A stretch of DNA of 64,000 nt from JAFLCM01 sp046154665 (GCA_046154665.1 JBJXFG010000098.1:19732-83731); one strand, 5' to 3'. Numbered from the stretch's first letter, positions 24,611 to 35,454 are shown. Made by a program: numbers and translations. The notes: a model not told the origin generated them from the letters alone.

Positions 24611-26869
24611 ATGAAAGTCCATCGTCCGTTCGCGGCACTCGCCGTGATCTGCCTCGCCGCCGCCGCCGCGATCGCCGGTGACGGCGAGCCCGCACGCGCG
24701 AAACCCAAAGACGCACCCCAGCCCCCGCCTTTCCGCCCTGAGCGCGCCACCATCCCCTATCCCGCCTCGCCGGACTCGGAACACGTCGACGAGTACCACG
24801 GCGTCAAGGTGCCCGACCCCGACCGCTGGCTCGAGGGCGACGCCACCAAAGACCACATGGTCGCAGACTGGGTGCTGGGCCAGAACAAGATCACCAACAC
24901 CATCCTCCGCGCCATCCCCGAGCGCGAGACCATCCGCGCCCGCCTCACCAAGCTGTGGGATTACGAGCGCTACTCGGCACCGTTCAAGGTCGGCAGCCGC
25001 TACATGTTCTCGAAGAACTCGGGCTTGCAGCAGCAGAGCGTGCTCTACGTCCAGGACTCGCTCGACGCCGAGCCGCGCGAACTGCTCAACCCCAACAACT
25101 TCTCGAGCGACGGCACCGTCGCCCTCGCCGGCCTGAGCTTGACGCAAGACGGCTCGCTCATGGCCTATGGCGTGGCGTCCGGGGGCTCGGACTGGGTGCA
25201 GTGGCACGTCCGCGATGTCGCCACCGGCAAGGACCTCCCCGACCTCATCAAGTGGACCAAGTTCACCTCGCCCGCGTGGCTGCTCGACAACAGCGGCTTC
25301 TTCTACGGCCGCTACGCCGAGCCGAAGGAGGGCGAGTCAAAGCTGCAGTCGATCAACAAGTTCCAGAAGCTCTACTTCCACAAACTGGGCACCGAGCAGT
25401 CCGCTGACACGCTGGTGTATGAGCGCGCCGACCAGCCCGACTGGGCCTTCGGAGCGCAGGTCTCTGAGGATGGTCAGTACGTCGTCCTGGGCGTCAGCAA
25501 GGGCACCGACGACAAGAACATGCTGCTCTACTACGACCTCAAGGCCGCCAACGGCAAGGTCCCCACCCAGGCCGACTTCGTCTCGCTCGTCGATTCGTGG
25601 GAGGCCGAATACTCCTTCCTCGGCAACGACGGCCCCGTCTTCTACTTCAACAACGACCTCGACACCCCCAAGGGCCGCGTCATCGCCATCGACACCAAGA
25701 ACCCCGCCAGCGAAAACTGGAAGGTCATCATCCCGCAGAGCGAGAACGTCCTGCTGGGCGCGGGCATCGTCAACAACCAGTTCGTCGCCACCTATCTCAA
25801 AGACGCGGCCACCCACGTCCGCATCTTTGACATGACCGGCAAGCACGTCCGCGACGTCGAGTTCCCCGCCCTCGGCTCCGCCGGCGGCTTCGGCGGACTC
25901 CGCACCGACACCGAGACCTTCTACTCCTTCACCTCGTTCACCTACCCGCCCTCGACCTGGCGCTACGACATGACCACCGGCAAGAGCACCCTGCTCAAGC
26001 AGGCACAGGTCGACTTCAACCCCGCCGACTACGAAACCAAGCAGGTTTTCTACTCTTCAAAGGACGGCACCCGCGTCCCCATGTTCATCACCCACAAAAA
26101 AGGCCTCGTCCTCGACGGCTCCAATCCAACCCTCCTCTACGCCTACGGCGGGTTCAACATCCCCATCACCCCCTCGTTCTCCGTCGCCAACCTCGCATGG
26201 ATGGAGATGGGCGGCATCTACGCCTCGGCCAACATCCGCGGCGGCGGCGAGTATGGCGAAGAGTGGCACAAGGCCGGAACCAAGCTCAAGAAGCAGAACG
26301 TCTTCGACGACTTCATCGCCGCCGCCGAGTATCTGATCACCGAGCGCTACACCAGCCCCGAGAAGCTCTCGATCATGGGCGGGAGCAACGGCGGCCTGCT
26401 CGTCGGCGCCGTCATGACCCAGCGCCCTGATCTGTTTGCGGTGGCCATCCCCATCGTCGGCGTCCTCGACATGCTCCGCTTCCACCAGTTCACCATCGGC
26501 TGGGCGTGGAAGGACGACTACGGCTCCTCCGAAAACCCCGAAGAGTTCAAGGCCCTGCTCGCCTATTCGCCGCTGCACAACCTCGTCAAGGGCGTGAAGT
26601 ACCCCGCCACGATGATCATCACCGGCGACCATGACGACCGCGTGGTGCCGGCGCACTCGTTCAAGTTCGCCAACCGCCTGCAGAACACGCACGAAGGCAC
26701 CGCCCCGGTGGTGATCCGCGTCGACGTGCGGGCCGGCCACGGCGCCGGCAAGCCTACCGACAAGCAGATCGCCGAGGCCACCGACCGCCTCGCGTTCATG
26801 ATGAAGTACACCAATATGAAGCCGACGCTGCCGCAGGTAGCCCCGGCGGTGCCGGACGGGAACAAGTAA
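24611..26869 (+). CDS. Exported prolyl oligopeptidase (family S9A)
   Basis: The 752-residue serine peptidase would cut peptides after proline in the periplasm. A signal peptide (ALAVICLAAAAAIAG) is followed by the N-terminal strand-exchange motif region DEYHGVKVPDPDRWLEGD, a seven-bladed beta-propeller (about residues 100-470) and an alpha/beta-hydrolase domain. The catalytic Ser592 is in GGSNGG, Asp676 in GDHDDRVVP and His710 in RAGHGAG. The length is normal for exported members. ATG 24611 has CAGGAG nine bases upstream; the frame extends further upstream but with no likeness. It stands alone and is followed by a strong terminator. Confidence 0.93.
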   Translation: MKVHRPFAALAVICLAAAAAIAGDGEPARAKPKDAPQPPPFRPERATIPYPASPDSEHVDEYHGVKVPDPDRWLEGDATKDHMVADWVLGQNKITNTILRAIPERETIRARLTKLWDYERYSAPFKVGSRYMFSKNSGLQQQSVLYVQDSLDAEPRELLNPNNFSSDGTVALAGLSLTQDGSLMAYGVASGGSDWVQWHVRDVATGKDLPDLIKWTKFTSPAWLLDNSGFFYGRYAEPKEGESKLQSINKFQKLYFHKLGTEQSADTLVYERADQPDWAFGAQVSEDGQYVVLGVSKGTDDKNMLLYYDLKAANGKVPTQADFVSLVDSWEAEYSFLGNDGPVFYFNNDLDTPKGRVIAIDTKNPASENWKVIIPQSENVLLGAGIVNNQFVATYLKDAATHVRIFDMTGKHVRDVEFPALGSAGGFGGLRTDTETFYSFTSFTYPPSTWRYDMTTGKSTLLKQAQVDFNPADYETKQVFYSSKDGTRVPMFITHKKGLVLDGSNPTLLYAYGGFNIPITPSFSVANLAWMEMGGIYASANIRGGGEYGEEWHKAGTKLKKQNVFDDFIAAAEYLITERYTSPEKLSIMGGSNGGLLVGAVMTQRPDLFAVAIPIVGVLDMLRFHQFTIGWAWKDDYGSSENPEEFKALLAYSPLHNLVKGVKYPATMIITGDHDDRVVPAHSFKFANRLQNTHEGTAPVVIRVDVRAGHGAGKPTDKQIAEATDRLAFMMKYTNMKPTLPQVAPAVPDGNK

Positions 26870-26932
26870 GCCGACTGGGCGCGGGGGCACAGGCGTCCCG
26901 CGTGTGCGAACTCGATTTGCATGCCCCCCACA

Positions 26933-26955
26933 CCCCGCCGTCAGGCGGGGTTTTT
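26933..26955 (+). terminator. Intrinsic terminator of the prolyl oligopeptidase gene
   Basis: Perfect stem CCCCGCC/GGCGGGG around GTCA, followed at once by five T. Confidence 0.9.
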
Positions 26956-26987
26956 CGTGCGCTCCACAGACGAACGCCCCAAGCAGC

Positions 26988-27069
26988 GAGCCCCGAGCGT
27001 GAGCGAGCGGGTTGAATCACCGTCGATGCCACAAACTCCCAAGACCCACTCGCTGACGCTCGGGGCTCG
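26988..27069. repeat. Palindromic element, family B
   Basis: Inverted ends GAGCCCCGAGCGTGAGCGAG and CTCACTCGG-type complement (CACTCGCTGACGCTCGGGGC). The inverted similarity extends outwards on both sides by about 12 bases. It ends 33 bases before the GTG start of the WecA-like gene and so contributes its leader. Confidence 0.85.
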
Positions 27070-27102
27070 TTGTTGGAGCGTCGCCCACGGTATCGTTCCC
27101 CC

Positions 27103-28314
27103 GTGCTCGCGCTCGTATTCATCCTGCTCGCCGTCGCAACCGCACTCTCCACGACGCTCACCCTGATGGTGCGCACCGTCGGCCGTCGCGCCTTGCTGCA
27201 CGATTCCGCCGGCAGCGCGGGCCACCAGAAGCGTGAGCTCCGCCGCGTTCCGAACATCGGCGGCGTCGCCATCTTCGCCACCATCGCCGTGCTCATGGCC
27301 CTCGGCCTGTTCGAGGCCAACACCGGCGGCCCGCTGGCCGGCATGATCGGCGGCGACTCGATCCGTTCCGCCGTCGAAACCCACGCCCCGGGCATGAAGG
27401 CCCAGACCCCCATGGCCGTCGCGCTGCTCATCTGCCTCGGGGTGCTCCACGTCCTGGGCCTCATCGACGACCGCCGCGCACTCCCCGCCGTCCCGAAACT
27501 GCTGGTCATCGCCGGTGCGTCCGCCGCGATGGTCGTCGGCTTCGACTGCCGCCTGCTCACGTTCCTCGACGCCCACGTCGGCGGTTCCTGGGCATCTTGG
27601 ATCGTCACCATCCTCTGGTTCCTCGCCGTCACCAACGCCATGAACTTCATGGACAACATGGACGGCTTGTCCGCCGGCGTCGGGGTCGTTGCCTCATCGT
27701 TCTTTCTCGCCGCCGCCGTGCTCCACGGGCAGTGGTTCATCGCCCTGACGCTGGCGCTGCTGATCGGGGCGCTGCTGGGGTTCCTGGTCTTCAACTTCCC
27801 CTGGCCGCGTCGCCCCGCCGCGCCGGGGGCACCGCCGCGGGGCGCGACCATCTTCATGGGCGACGCCGGCTCGCTTGTCATCGGCTTCCTGCTGGCCTTC
27901 CTGACCGTCCGCACGACGTACATCGACGCAGGTCCGTCGGCTCTCCCTGGTACGTCGGCTCTGCGAGCCGACGCTTCACCCGGTGCCTGGTACGCCGTCT
28001 TCATGCCGCTCTGCGTTCTCGCCGTCCCGCTGTATGACCTCGTGAGCGTGTGCGTCATCCGCGTCGCTCAGGGCAAGAGCCCGCTGGTGGGCGACCAGCA
28101 GCACTTCAGCCACCGCCTCCGCGCCCGCGGGCTGACCGTCCGCCAGACCCTCGCCGTCATCTGCGGCTGCGCCGCCGTCACCGGCATCGGGGGCGTGCTG
28201 CTCGCCTCGACCAACGCCTGGCAGGCCGTTCTCATCGGCGTGCAGACGTGCGTAGTCCTCGCGCTGCTGGGCATCTACGAACACGCCAGCGCCGCCGCGC
28301 GAGGCGCTCCGTGA
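27103..28314 (+). CDS. WecA/MraY-family undecaprenyl-phosphate sugar-1-phosphate transferase
   Basis: The 403-residue polytopic transferase would move a sugar phosphate from a UDP-sugar to undecaprenyl phosphate and so start an envelope glycan. Visible motifs are RRVPNIGGVAIF, LGLIDDRRALPAVPKL (metal-binding Asp pair), NAMNFMDNMDGLSAGV, GATIFMGDAGSLVIGF and, near the end, QQHFSHRLRARG, a His motif that points to the WecA-like rather than the MraY branch. The GTG at 27103 is the best start because upstream codons fall in repeat DNA. About 18 residues (276-293, GPSALPGTSALRADASPG) are encoded by part of a family A palindrome in a loop between spans. It overlaps the next gene by 4 bases (GTGA). 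Confidence 0.85.
   Translation: MLALVFILLAVATALSTTLTLMVRTVGRRALLHDSAGSAGHQKRELRRVPNIGGVAIFATIAVLMALGLFEANTGGPLAGMIGGDSIRSAVETHAPGMKAQTPMAVALLICLGVLHVLGLIDDRRALPAVPKLLVIAGASAAMVVGFDCRLLTFLDAHVGGSWASWIVTILWFLAVTNAMNFMDNMDGLSAGVGVVASSFFLAAAVLHGQWFIALTLALLIGALLGFLVFNFPWPRRPAAPGAPPRGATIFMGDAGSLVIGFLLAFLTVRTTYIDAGPSALPGTSALRADASPGAWYAVFMPLCVLAVPLYDLVSVCVIRVAQGKSPLVGDQQHFSHRLRARGLTVRQTLAVICGCAAVTGIGGVLLASTNAWQAVLIGVQTCVVLALLGIYEHASAAARGAP
27931..27975. repeat. Part-copy of family A palindrome inside the WecA-like gene
   Basis: Contains GGTCCGTCGGCTCTCC and CGTCGGCTCTGCGAGCCGACG. The second is a hairpin with arms CGTCGGCTC/GAGCCGACG, as in the intergenic copies. It lies in frame in a loop of the protein. 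Confidence 0.65.
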
Positions 28315-30779
28315 CGCCGCGTCTGCTGCAGACCGCCCGTCCCCTCGCCGCCGGCGCGATCCTCTTCGCCGCGCTCGTCCGCCTGCTGAGCGCCCACTCG
28401 CGATTCCCGTGGTGGGAAGTGGACCCCACCCGCCAGTTTCTCCCCGAAACAACCCTTCGCCCGTCCCACGGCCTGATGCTCGACCTCATCGTGTGGGTCG
28501 CCTCCGCCGTCGGCGTCGGCGCGTGCGTGCTGCTGGGGGAGCGCCTTCGCTGGCGCACGGGCATGCTCGCGCTCGCCGGTGCCGCGTGGGCGCTCGTCAT
28601 CGGCATGTTCCAGGTCCGCGCCGGCAGCGCCGCCGATGATCTCGCGCTCGGCTCGGCGTGGGCCGCCGCCGTCGTCGGCGCGTGGGCGATCACACACCTC
28701 GCCCGCGACCGCGCCGTGCGCGCGGGGCTGATCGCCGTGATCGCCGGCACGGCGTGGGTGCTCGCGTTCAAGGGCGGCTACCAGGTGTTCGTCGAGCACC
28801 CGGCGACGGTGGCCCACTTCAAGGGCAATGCCGACGCCGTGCTGATCGCGCAGGGCCTCGAGCCCGGCTCATCGGGGGCGCGCGAGTTCGAGCGAAGGCT
28901 CATGCAGGCCGAGGCGACAGGGTGGGTCGGCCTGTCGAACGCCCACGCATCGATCATGGGCGCGTGCCTGATTCTCGGCCTCGGGCTCGCCGTCGCCGGC
29001 GTGCGCGCCGCCCGTGCCAAGCAGACCGCGGGCGGGGCCGCGGGCGTACTCGTGCTCGGCTCACTTGCCGCCGCGGCGGGCCTCGCGATGACGGGCTCAA
29101 AGGGCGGCATCACGGCGGCGTTGCTCGGCGTGATGATCGCGATCGTCGCCCTCTTGCTCGCGATCCGCACGCAGCGCCGGAGCGCCTCGCCCGATCTCAT
29201 CGAATCGCCCGATCAACGAGCCCCGAGCGCGAGCGACGGGTCTGAGAAGACCCCGCTCGCTCACACTCGGGGCTCGTTGGCGTGGCTCGCGCTCGCGATG
29301 CCGCTGCTCGCGCTTGCGGCCGTCGCCGTGCGCGGGCTGATTGGAGAGCGCCTGGGTTGGCTGGGCGAACTCAGCCTGCTCTTCCGATCGCAGTACCTCG
29401 AAGGCTCGATCCGCATCATCGCCGACGCGTTCCCTTCCGGAGTCGGCCCGGGCGGGTTCAAGGCCGCCTATGCGCTGCACAAGCCGTCACTGAGCCCCGA
29501 GACCGTCGAGTCGCCGCACTCGATCTTCTTTGACTGGCTCGCGTGCCTCGGCCTCGCCGGGGCGGCGTGGTGCGGGCTGTTGATGACGTGGACCGCGCTC
29601 GCCGGTCGGTTCACCGCTGCCTCGTTGCTCACGGCATATCCCCCGACTGACGCCCCGGAACCGACGGTCCTTCATTCGTCGTCGAGCACGCCGATCTGGC
29701 TCATGGTTCCCATCTTCGCGTGCGCCACCGCGTGGCAGCGTGAGAGCCCCACCATCCCGCTCGACGAGTACCCGATCCGCGCCGTCGCGATGCTCGCCTG
29801 GGTCGCCGCCGTCTCATGCGCCCTGCGTGTCACCCACGGCCGTGCCATCACCGCCTGCCTCTTCGGCGCGGGCATCGCGCTGGTCACCCACGCTCAGATC
29901 GAAGTCACCACCGTCCTCCCCGCCACGGCGTCCTTCGCGCTGCTCCTCATCGCGCTCGCCGCGACCGAACCACAACCCCCCGCGCCCCCGCCAGCCGAAC
30001 CCCGAGCGCAAGCTCGGCGCCACCCCCCGACAACCTCTGACTCCGACATCCCCTTCACCGCCAGTCGTCTTTCACAAGCCGCCGCCGTCGCGCTGATCAT
30101 GGCCCTCCCCACCATCTTGATCGCCCGCAACCTCAGCAGCTTCAGCCGATGGGAGTCCTCCCTCCGATCCGCGGCGGAAGCCGCCCGACCGATCGCGGAC
30201 ACGCGCGCCGCGCTCGTAGCTGGCGAGGCCGAACCCGCCGCCGCCGCAGAGACGATCCGCGCCGCTTCCGACCTCGTCGCGCGACATCTCCACGAGGTGT
30301 CGAAGACGCGCCCGAACAGCCTGCGCGCCGACGAAGCCGCCACTCGCCTCCTCGTCGGCGTCGCCACCGATCTCACCGCGCTCCGCCAGCCGGAAGCCGC
30401 CAAAGCCGCCATCGCCCGCGCCGTCGCCCACCTCGAAGCCGTCGAAACCCGCGACGGCGGCCGCCGGCCGGAGCTCTTCGCCTCCACCGCTGCCGGGGCC
30501 TATCAAGCCTTGCACCGATTGGACGCTGACCCCAAGTGGCTCGAAGCCGCCGCCGAGCGTTGGCGGATCGTCATCAACCGCGATCCCACGGCCCTCACCC
30601 CGGTCCTCCGCCTCATCGACGCCCTCTCAGGCTTGGCGAGCCAGACCGACGAAATCCGCGACCTGGCGCGAAAGGCGCTCGAACTGAACGAGAACCTCCG
30701 CCTCGACCCCATCAAGCAGATGTCCCCTGCCGTTCGAGCCCGGATCGAGGCCCTCGCGGACACGGATGGGGCCAAATGA
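28311..30779 (+). CDS. O-antigen ligase/polymerase-like membrane protein with helical C-terminal domain
   Basis: The 822-residue protein starts with GTG in the stop of the preceding transferase gene. About 12 hydrophobic spans occupy residues 10-610. The Wzy/WaaL-type signature region GSIRIIADAFPSGVGPGGFKAAYALHKP with SPETVESPHSIFFDWLACLG marks the large periplasmic loop of O-antigen ligases. Residues about 620-822 are soluble helical repeats of TPR type. Together with the upstream gene it would build an envelope polysaccharide: one starts the chain, the other polymerises or transfers it. Two stretches are repeat-derived and in frame: residues 303-323 (QRAPSASDGSEKTPLAHTRG) and 562-578 (PRAQARRHPPTTSDS). 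Both fall in linkers between spans. Confidence 0.75.
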   Translation: MTPRLLQTARPLAAGAILFAALVRLLSAHSRFPWWEVDPTRQFLPETTLRPSHGLMLDLIVWVASAVGVGACVLLGERLRWRTGMLALAGAAWALVIGMFQVRAGSAADDLALGSAWAAAVVGAWAITHLARDRAVRAGLIAVIAGTAWVLAFKGGYQVFVEHPATVAHFKGNADAVLIAQGLEPGSSGAREFERRLMQAEATGWVGLSNAHASIMGACLILGLGLAVAGVRAARAKQTAGGAAGVLVLGSLAAAAGLAMTGSKGGITAALLGVMIAIVALLLAIRTQRRSASPDLIESPDQRAPSASDGSEKTPLAHTRGSLAWLALAMPLLALAAVAVRGLIGERLGWLGELSLLFRSQYLEGSIRIIADAFPSGVGPGGFKAAYALHKPSLSPETVESPHSIFFDWLACLGLAGAAWCGLLMTWTALAGRFTAASLLTAYPPTDAPEPTVLHSSSSTPIWLMVPIFACATAWQRESPTIPLDEYPIRAVAMLAWVAAVSCALRVTHGRAITACLFGAGIALVTHAQIEVTTVLPATASFALLLIALAATEPQPPAPPPAEPRAQARRHPPTTSDSDIPFTASRLSQAAAVALIMALPTILIARNLSSFSRWESSLRSAAEAARPIADTRAALVAGEAEPAAAAETIRAASDLVARHLHEVSKTRPNSLRADEAATRLLVGVATDLTALRQPEAAKAAIARAVAHLEAVETRDGGRRPELFASTAAGAYQALHRLDADPKWLEAAAERWRIVINRDPTALTPVLRLIDALSGLASQTDEIRDLARKALELNENLRLDPIKQMSPAVRARIEALADTDGAK
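29218..29277. repeat. Family B palindrome inside the O-antigen-ligase-like gene
   Basis: A 60-bp copy from GAGCCCCGAGCGCGAGCG to CGCTCACACTCGGGGCTCG, in the coding frame of the gene, between two membrane spans. Confidence 0.85.
29995..30044. repeat. Family C element inside the O-antigen-ligase-like gene
   Basis: CCGAACCCCGAGCGCAAGCT and the following CGGCGCCACC..CCGA..CCTCTGA match the intergenic copy at 43159-43206 with few differences. The copy is in frame. Confidence 0.75.
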
Positions 30780-30930
30780 AGCCCTCGCTGAGTCCTCGAA
30801 GCGACGGATCAGCCCGCAAACGGCTCGAATTCGCGCGGATTGAACCTTGCGATCGTGTTTTGTATGGGTTTTTCGGAATCCGTCGTTCGTGGGGCGCTTC
30901 GCGCCGGGCTCCGAATCTCCGAAGGCCCTC

Positions 30931-30958
30931 TTGACGTTTCGCGGTTGATCGTTAGTAT
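30931..30958 (+). promoter_or_regulatory. Sigma-70-type promoter candidate upstream of fusA
   Basis: TTGACG, a 16-base spacer, then TAGTAT. Each box matches the consensus at four or five positions, which is notable in such GC-rich DNA. It lies 21 bases before a short frame with a good Shine-Dalgarno site. Confidence 0.5.
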
Positions 30959-30978
30959 ATCGCAGTCAGGAGTGCCCT

Positions 30979-31032
30979 ATGGACACGGAATCCAGCGACG
31001 ACGAGGACGACATCGCCCCACCCCGCCGATAG
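30979..31032 (+). CDS. Possible 17-residue leader peptide upstream of fusA
   Basis: ATG has AGGAG six bases upstream and opens a frame coding for the acidic peptide MDTESSDDEDDIAPPRR, ended by TAG. The frame follows the promoter candidate at once. It could be a leader peptide, or a chance frame. No control codons for a given amino acid are obvious. Confidence 0.35.
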   Translation: MDTESSDDEDDIAPPRR

Positions 31033-31340
31033 TCCGCCGCCAGCCCCCACAGGCTCGCGGCGGCACGAGCCCTCCTTTCATCGTTCCCACGCCACGCTCG
31101 ACCACTGACCGCCCGCGCCGAACTCCGGTTCGTCACGGGCCCGCTCGAAGCGTCCCGCGTCGCCTCTGACAACCCGACCCACAACCGGCCCGCCCCGGAG
31201 CGCGAACCCCACGCCCGCACCTGCGCGAGCGAAGGTCGTCCCCGCCCCCCCGCCCCCCCGCCTCCCGCTCTCGGCCGCCGGCACTAGGCCTTCCTCCAGA
31301 ACCCACCTTTTTCAACGCGTCACACGCAAGCGAGAACCCC

Positions 31341-33458
<2,118 letters not shown>

Positions 33459-33468
33459 TCTCAAGGTG

Positions 33469-33497
33469 GCATGCTCAAACTTCCCGTTTGAGCATGC
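33469..33497. repeat. Perfect 12-bp hairpin after fusA
   Basis: GCATGCTCAAAC and GTTTGAGCATGC around TTCCC, 10 bases after the stop. There is no T-run; it may protect the mRNA 3' end. Confidence 0.7.
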
Positions 33498-33520
33498 ACG
33501 CCGACCAGAGACTCACCCAA

Positions 33521-33549
33521 AGCCCAGCGGCTCTGCCACTGGGCTTTTT
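33521..33549 (+). terminator. Intrinsic terminator of fusA
   Basis: Stem AGCCCAG/CTGGGCT with an 11-base loop and a TTTTT tail. Confidence 0.8.
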
Positions 33550-33645
33550 CACGCGCCATAGAATGCCCGGAAGGATGTACTGGTCAGGATCAAGCGCCTC
33601 GTTATCCGAGGCGAGTGCGAGTTCACCGCAAAGGCCCGCCTCGAA

Positions 33646-33888
33646 ATGGAGGTCGAGGGCCTCCGAGGCGACGAGGTGGCCGAAGCGGTTGTCAACGCTC
33701 AGCGGATCGACAAGGTGCTTCGCTCACGCCGCCAGTTCCGACGAAGCGCGGGAGAAAAACTCTATGTCATCAAAGGCCGGACGTTCACGGGCACGCTCAT
33801 CTACACCAAAGGCACCATCGTTGAAGAAGGCGACCGCTCGACGTACTACATCTTCGTCTCCTCGAAACGCTCAGACTTCGGTGATTGA
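33646..33888 (+). CDS. DUF4258-type toxin of a toxin-antitoxin module
   Basis: The 80-residue frame from ATG 33646 reads MEVEGLRGDEVAEAVVNAQR and then GEKLYVIKGRTFTGTLIYTK and YYIFVSSKRS. These are hallmarks of small DUF4258-like proteins that pair with YgiT-type zinc-finger antitoxins. Likeness to the family continues upstream in the same frame (LVRIKRLVIRGECEFTAKARLE) to about base 33580, where the only possible start is CTG, five bases after GGAAGG. No ATG, GTG or TTG lies between there and the in-frame stop at 33559. The gene may use CTG, or may have lost its start. Overlaps the antitoxin gene by 8 bases. Confidence 0.7.
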   Translation: MEVEGLRGDEVAEAVVNAQRIDKVLRSRRQFRRSAGEKLYVIKGRTFTGTLIYTKGTIVEEGDRSTYYIFVSSKRSDFGD

Positions 33889-34120
33889 AAGCAACCCCAC
33901 CCGCCTCAAGTCGCGTTCGCTGCGGACCTGCATCACGTGCGGCGAAGAGACGGTTTCACGCCGCACCATCACAGTCCAACGCCTCGACGGGCGGAGCGTG
34001 CCCGGAGTTCGCGCGGACATCTGCCGCACCTGCGGCGAGCAGTACTTTGATATTGAAGCGATGCGAAAGATCGAAGCGGCTTCCGCGAAAGTCTCTCCGA
34101 AGCGCCGACGCGCCGCTTGA
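33881..34120 (+). CDS. YgiT-type zinc-finger antitoxin
   Basis: The 79-residue protein starts with GTG within the toxin gene. Two CxxC pairs (RTCITCGEE and ICRTCGEQYFD) form the YgiT/MqsA-type zinc finger, and the linker has RTITVQRLDGRSVPGVRAD. A C-terminal basic tail replaces the HTH domain found in full-length MqsA, so DNA binding is not assured. Toxin-first order matches MqsRA-like modules. Confidence 0.8.
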   Translation: MIESNPTRLKSRSLRTCITCGEETVSRRTITVQRLDGRSVPGVRADICRTCGEQYFDIEAMRKIEAASAKVSPKRRRAA

Positions 34121-34144
34121 ACAACCCCATCGGCAGGCTGCATC

Positions 34145-34921
34145 GTGAGCAACCAGAGTGCCCAACTGCGGGAGTTGCTCTCCACCTCCCACCACATCGC
34201 CATCCTCACCGGCGCCGGCATCTCCGCCGAGTCCGGCCTCCGCACGTTCCGCGGCGTCACCTCGACACACCCGACACCGCCGCCTGACATGGCCGCGCTG
34301 TGGAGAGACTTCGACCCCGCCACCCTCGCCACCCCCGAGGCTTTCGAGCGCGACCCCGAGCTCGTTACCCGCTGGTACGACTGGCGGCGTCTGGGCTGCC
34401 TCGCCGCCGAGCCGAACGCCGGGCACCTCGCGCTGGCCGAACTCGAACGCGGCGTCAACACTCGCGGCGGCACCCTCACCCTGCTCACCCAAAACGTCGA
34501 CCGCCTGCACCACCGCGCCGGCAGCGTGAACATCGTCGAACTCCACGGCAGCATCATCCAGTGGCGCTGCACGCGCACCGGCAACAAGCTCACACCGCCG
34601 AACGCGCCGATGGCGTTGTTCCCTCCGCCCTCGCCCTTCGCATCCGGCGCGCTGCTGCGCCCGGAAGTGGTGTGGTTCGGCGAGGCGCTGCCCGAGGGCG
34701 CCGTCGCCGCCGCGCAGCACGCCGCGGCGACGTGCGACCTGTTCCTCTCCATCGGCACCTCGAGCGTGGTCTACCCCGCGGCGAGCTTCATCCAGAGCGC
34801 GGCCCGGCGCGGCGCGAAAACCGTCGAAATCAACCTCGAACCCACACCCATCTCCGACATGGTCGACCTGAGCATCCGCGGCAAGGCGGGCGATGTGCTT
34901 CCGCGGGCGCTCAAAGGCTGA
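34145..34921 (+). CDS. cobB: Sirtuin-family NAD-dependent protein deacylase
   Basis: The 258-residue NAD-dependent protein deacylase has the motifs TGAGISAESGLRTFRG, TQNVDRLHHRAG (catalytic His follows in ELHGS), VVWFGEALP, IGTSSVVYPAA and a final nucleotide contact near KTVEINLEP. The WYDWRR segment supplies a Y-x-x-R pair as in SIRT5-type desuccinylases, so acidic acyl groups may be substrates. The zinc ribbon is eroded: after the catalytic His only one Cys (RCTRTG) remains of four and the loop is short. Start GTG at 34145. It lies between two toxin-antitoxin modules. Confidence 0.88.
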   Translation: MSNQSAQLRELLSTSHHIAILTGAGISAESGLRTFRGVTSTHPTPPPDMAALWRDFDPATLATPEAFERDPELVTRWYDWRRLGCLAAEPNAGHLALAELERGVNTRGGTLTLLTQNVDRLHHRAGSVNIVELHGSIIQWRCTRTGNKLTPPNAPMALFPPPSPFASGALLRPEVVWFGEALPEGAVAAAQHAAATCDLFLSIGTSSVVYPAASFIQSAARRGAKTVEINLEPTPISDMVDLSIRGKAGDVLPRALKG

Positions 34922-34981
34922 GCACCGGAGATCAGTCGACACATACGCCACTTCGAGAACCCTGGGTGTTAGCATCCATTC

Positions 34982-35449
34982 ATGCCCACCGTCTACATCG
35001 AGACGAGCATCCCAAGCTACTTCCACACGGTGCGGACCGGAGCGAAGGCACGCTCTTGGAAGGCCGCAACACGAACATGGTGGCGTCACTGCCGACCTTC
35101 TTTCGATTGCGTCACATCTCAGGTCACTTTCGACGAACTCGCTCAGGCACCCGCCGCGCGCGGTTCGCGGATGGCGGCGCTGTTGCGGCCGCTCCCGCTC
35201 TTGCCATTCAGCGATCGAGTGGGAGATGTGGCCCGGTTCTTCGCGGGTGAGCGCCTTGTGCCTCGTGAGAACTTGGCCGACGCGCTGCACCTGGCATTCT
35301 GCGCGGTTCACGGCGTCGACTACCTGCTGACCTGGAACTGCCAGCACCTCGCGAACCCCAACAAGGCCACGCACCTCGCCGTGCTCTGCGGCAGAAAAGC
35401 CCTCCACTCGCCTACCATCGTCACGCCGTTTCAGCTCCCACCCGAGTAA
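34982..35449 (+). CDS. PIN-domain protein, probable VapC-type toxin
   Basis: The 155-residue protein has PIN-like acidic positions: VYIETSIPSYF at the N-terminus, TFDELAQA, NLADALHLAFC and the late phrase YLLTWNCQHLANPNKA. Its family is usually annotated as a type II toxin-type RNase. It is followed after 5 bases by a small gene likely to be its antitoxin, toxin first. Cytoplasmic. Confidence 0.75.
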   Translation: MPTVYIETSIPSYFHTVRTGAKARSWKAATRTWWRHCRPSFDCVTSQVTFDELAQAPAARGSRMAALLRPLPLLPFSDRVGDVARFFAGERLVPRENLADALHLAFCAVHGVDYLLTWNCQHLANPNKATHLAVLCGRKALHSPTIVTPFQLPPE

Positions 35450-35454
35450 GCACC

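Larger units (their letters stand above)
30780..31340. other. Leader and promoter region of fusA (561 bases)
   Basis: Contains a promoter candidate, a 17-codon reading frame (both listed separately) and then a long C-rich tract (31010-31300) without any recognisable gene. The distance suggests a fusA transcript leader of about 375 bases. Confidence 0.4.
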
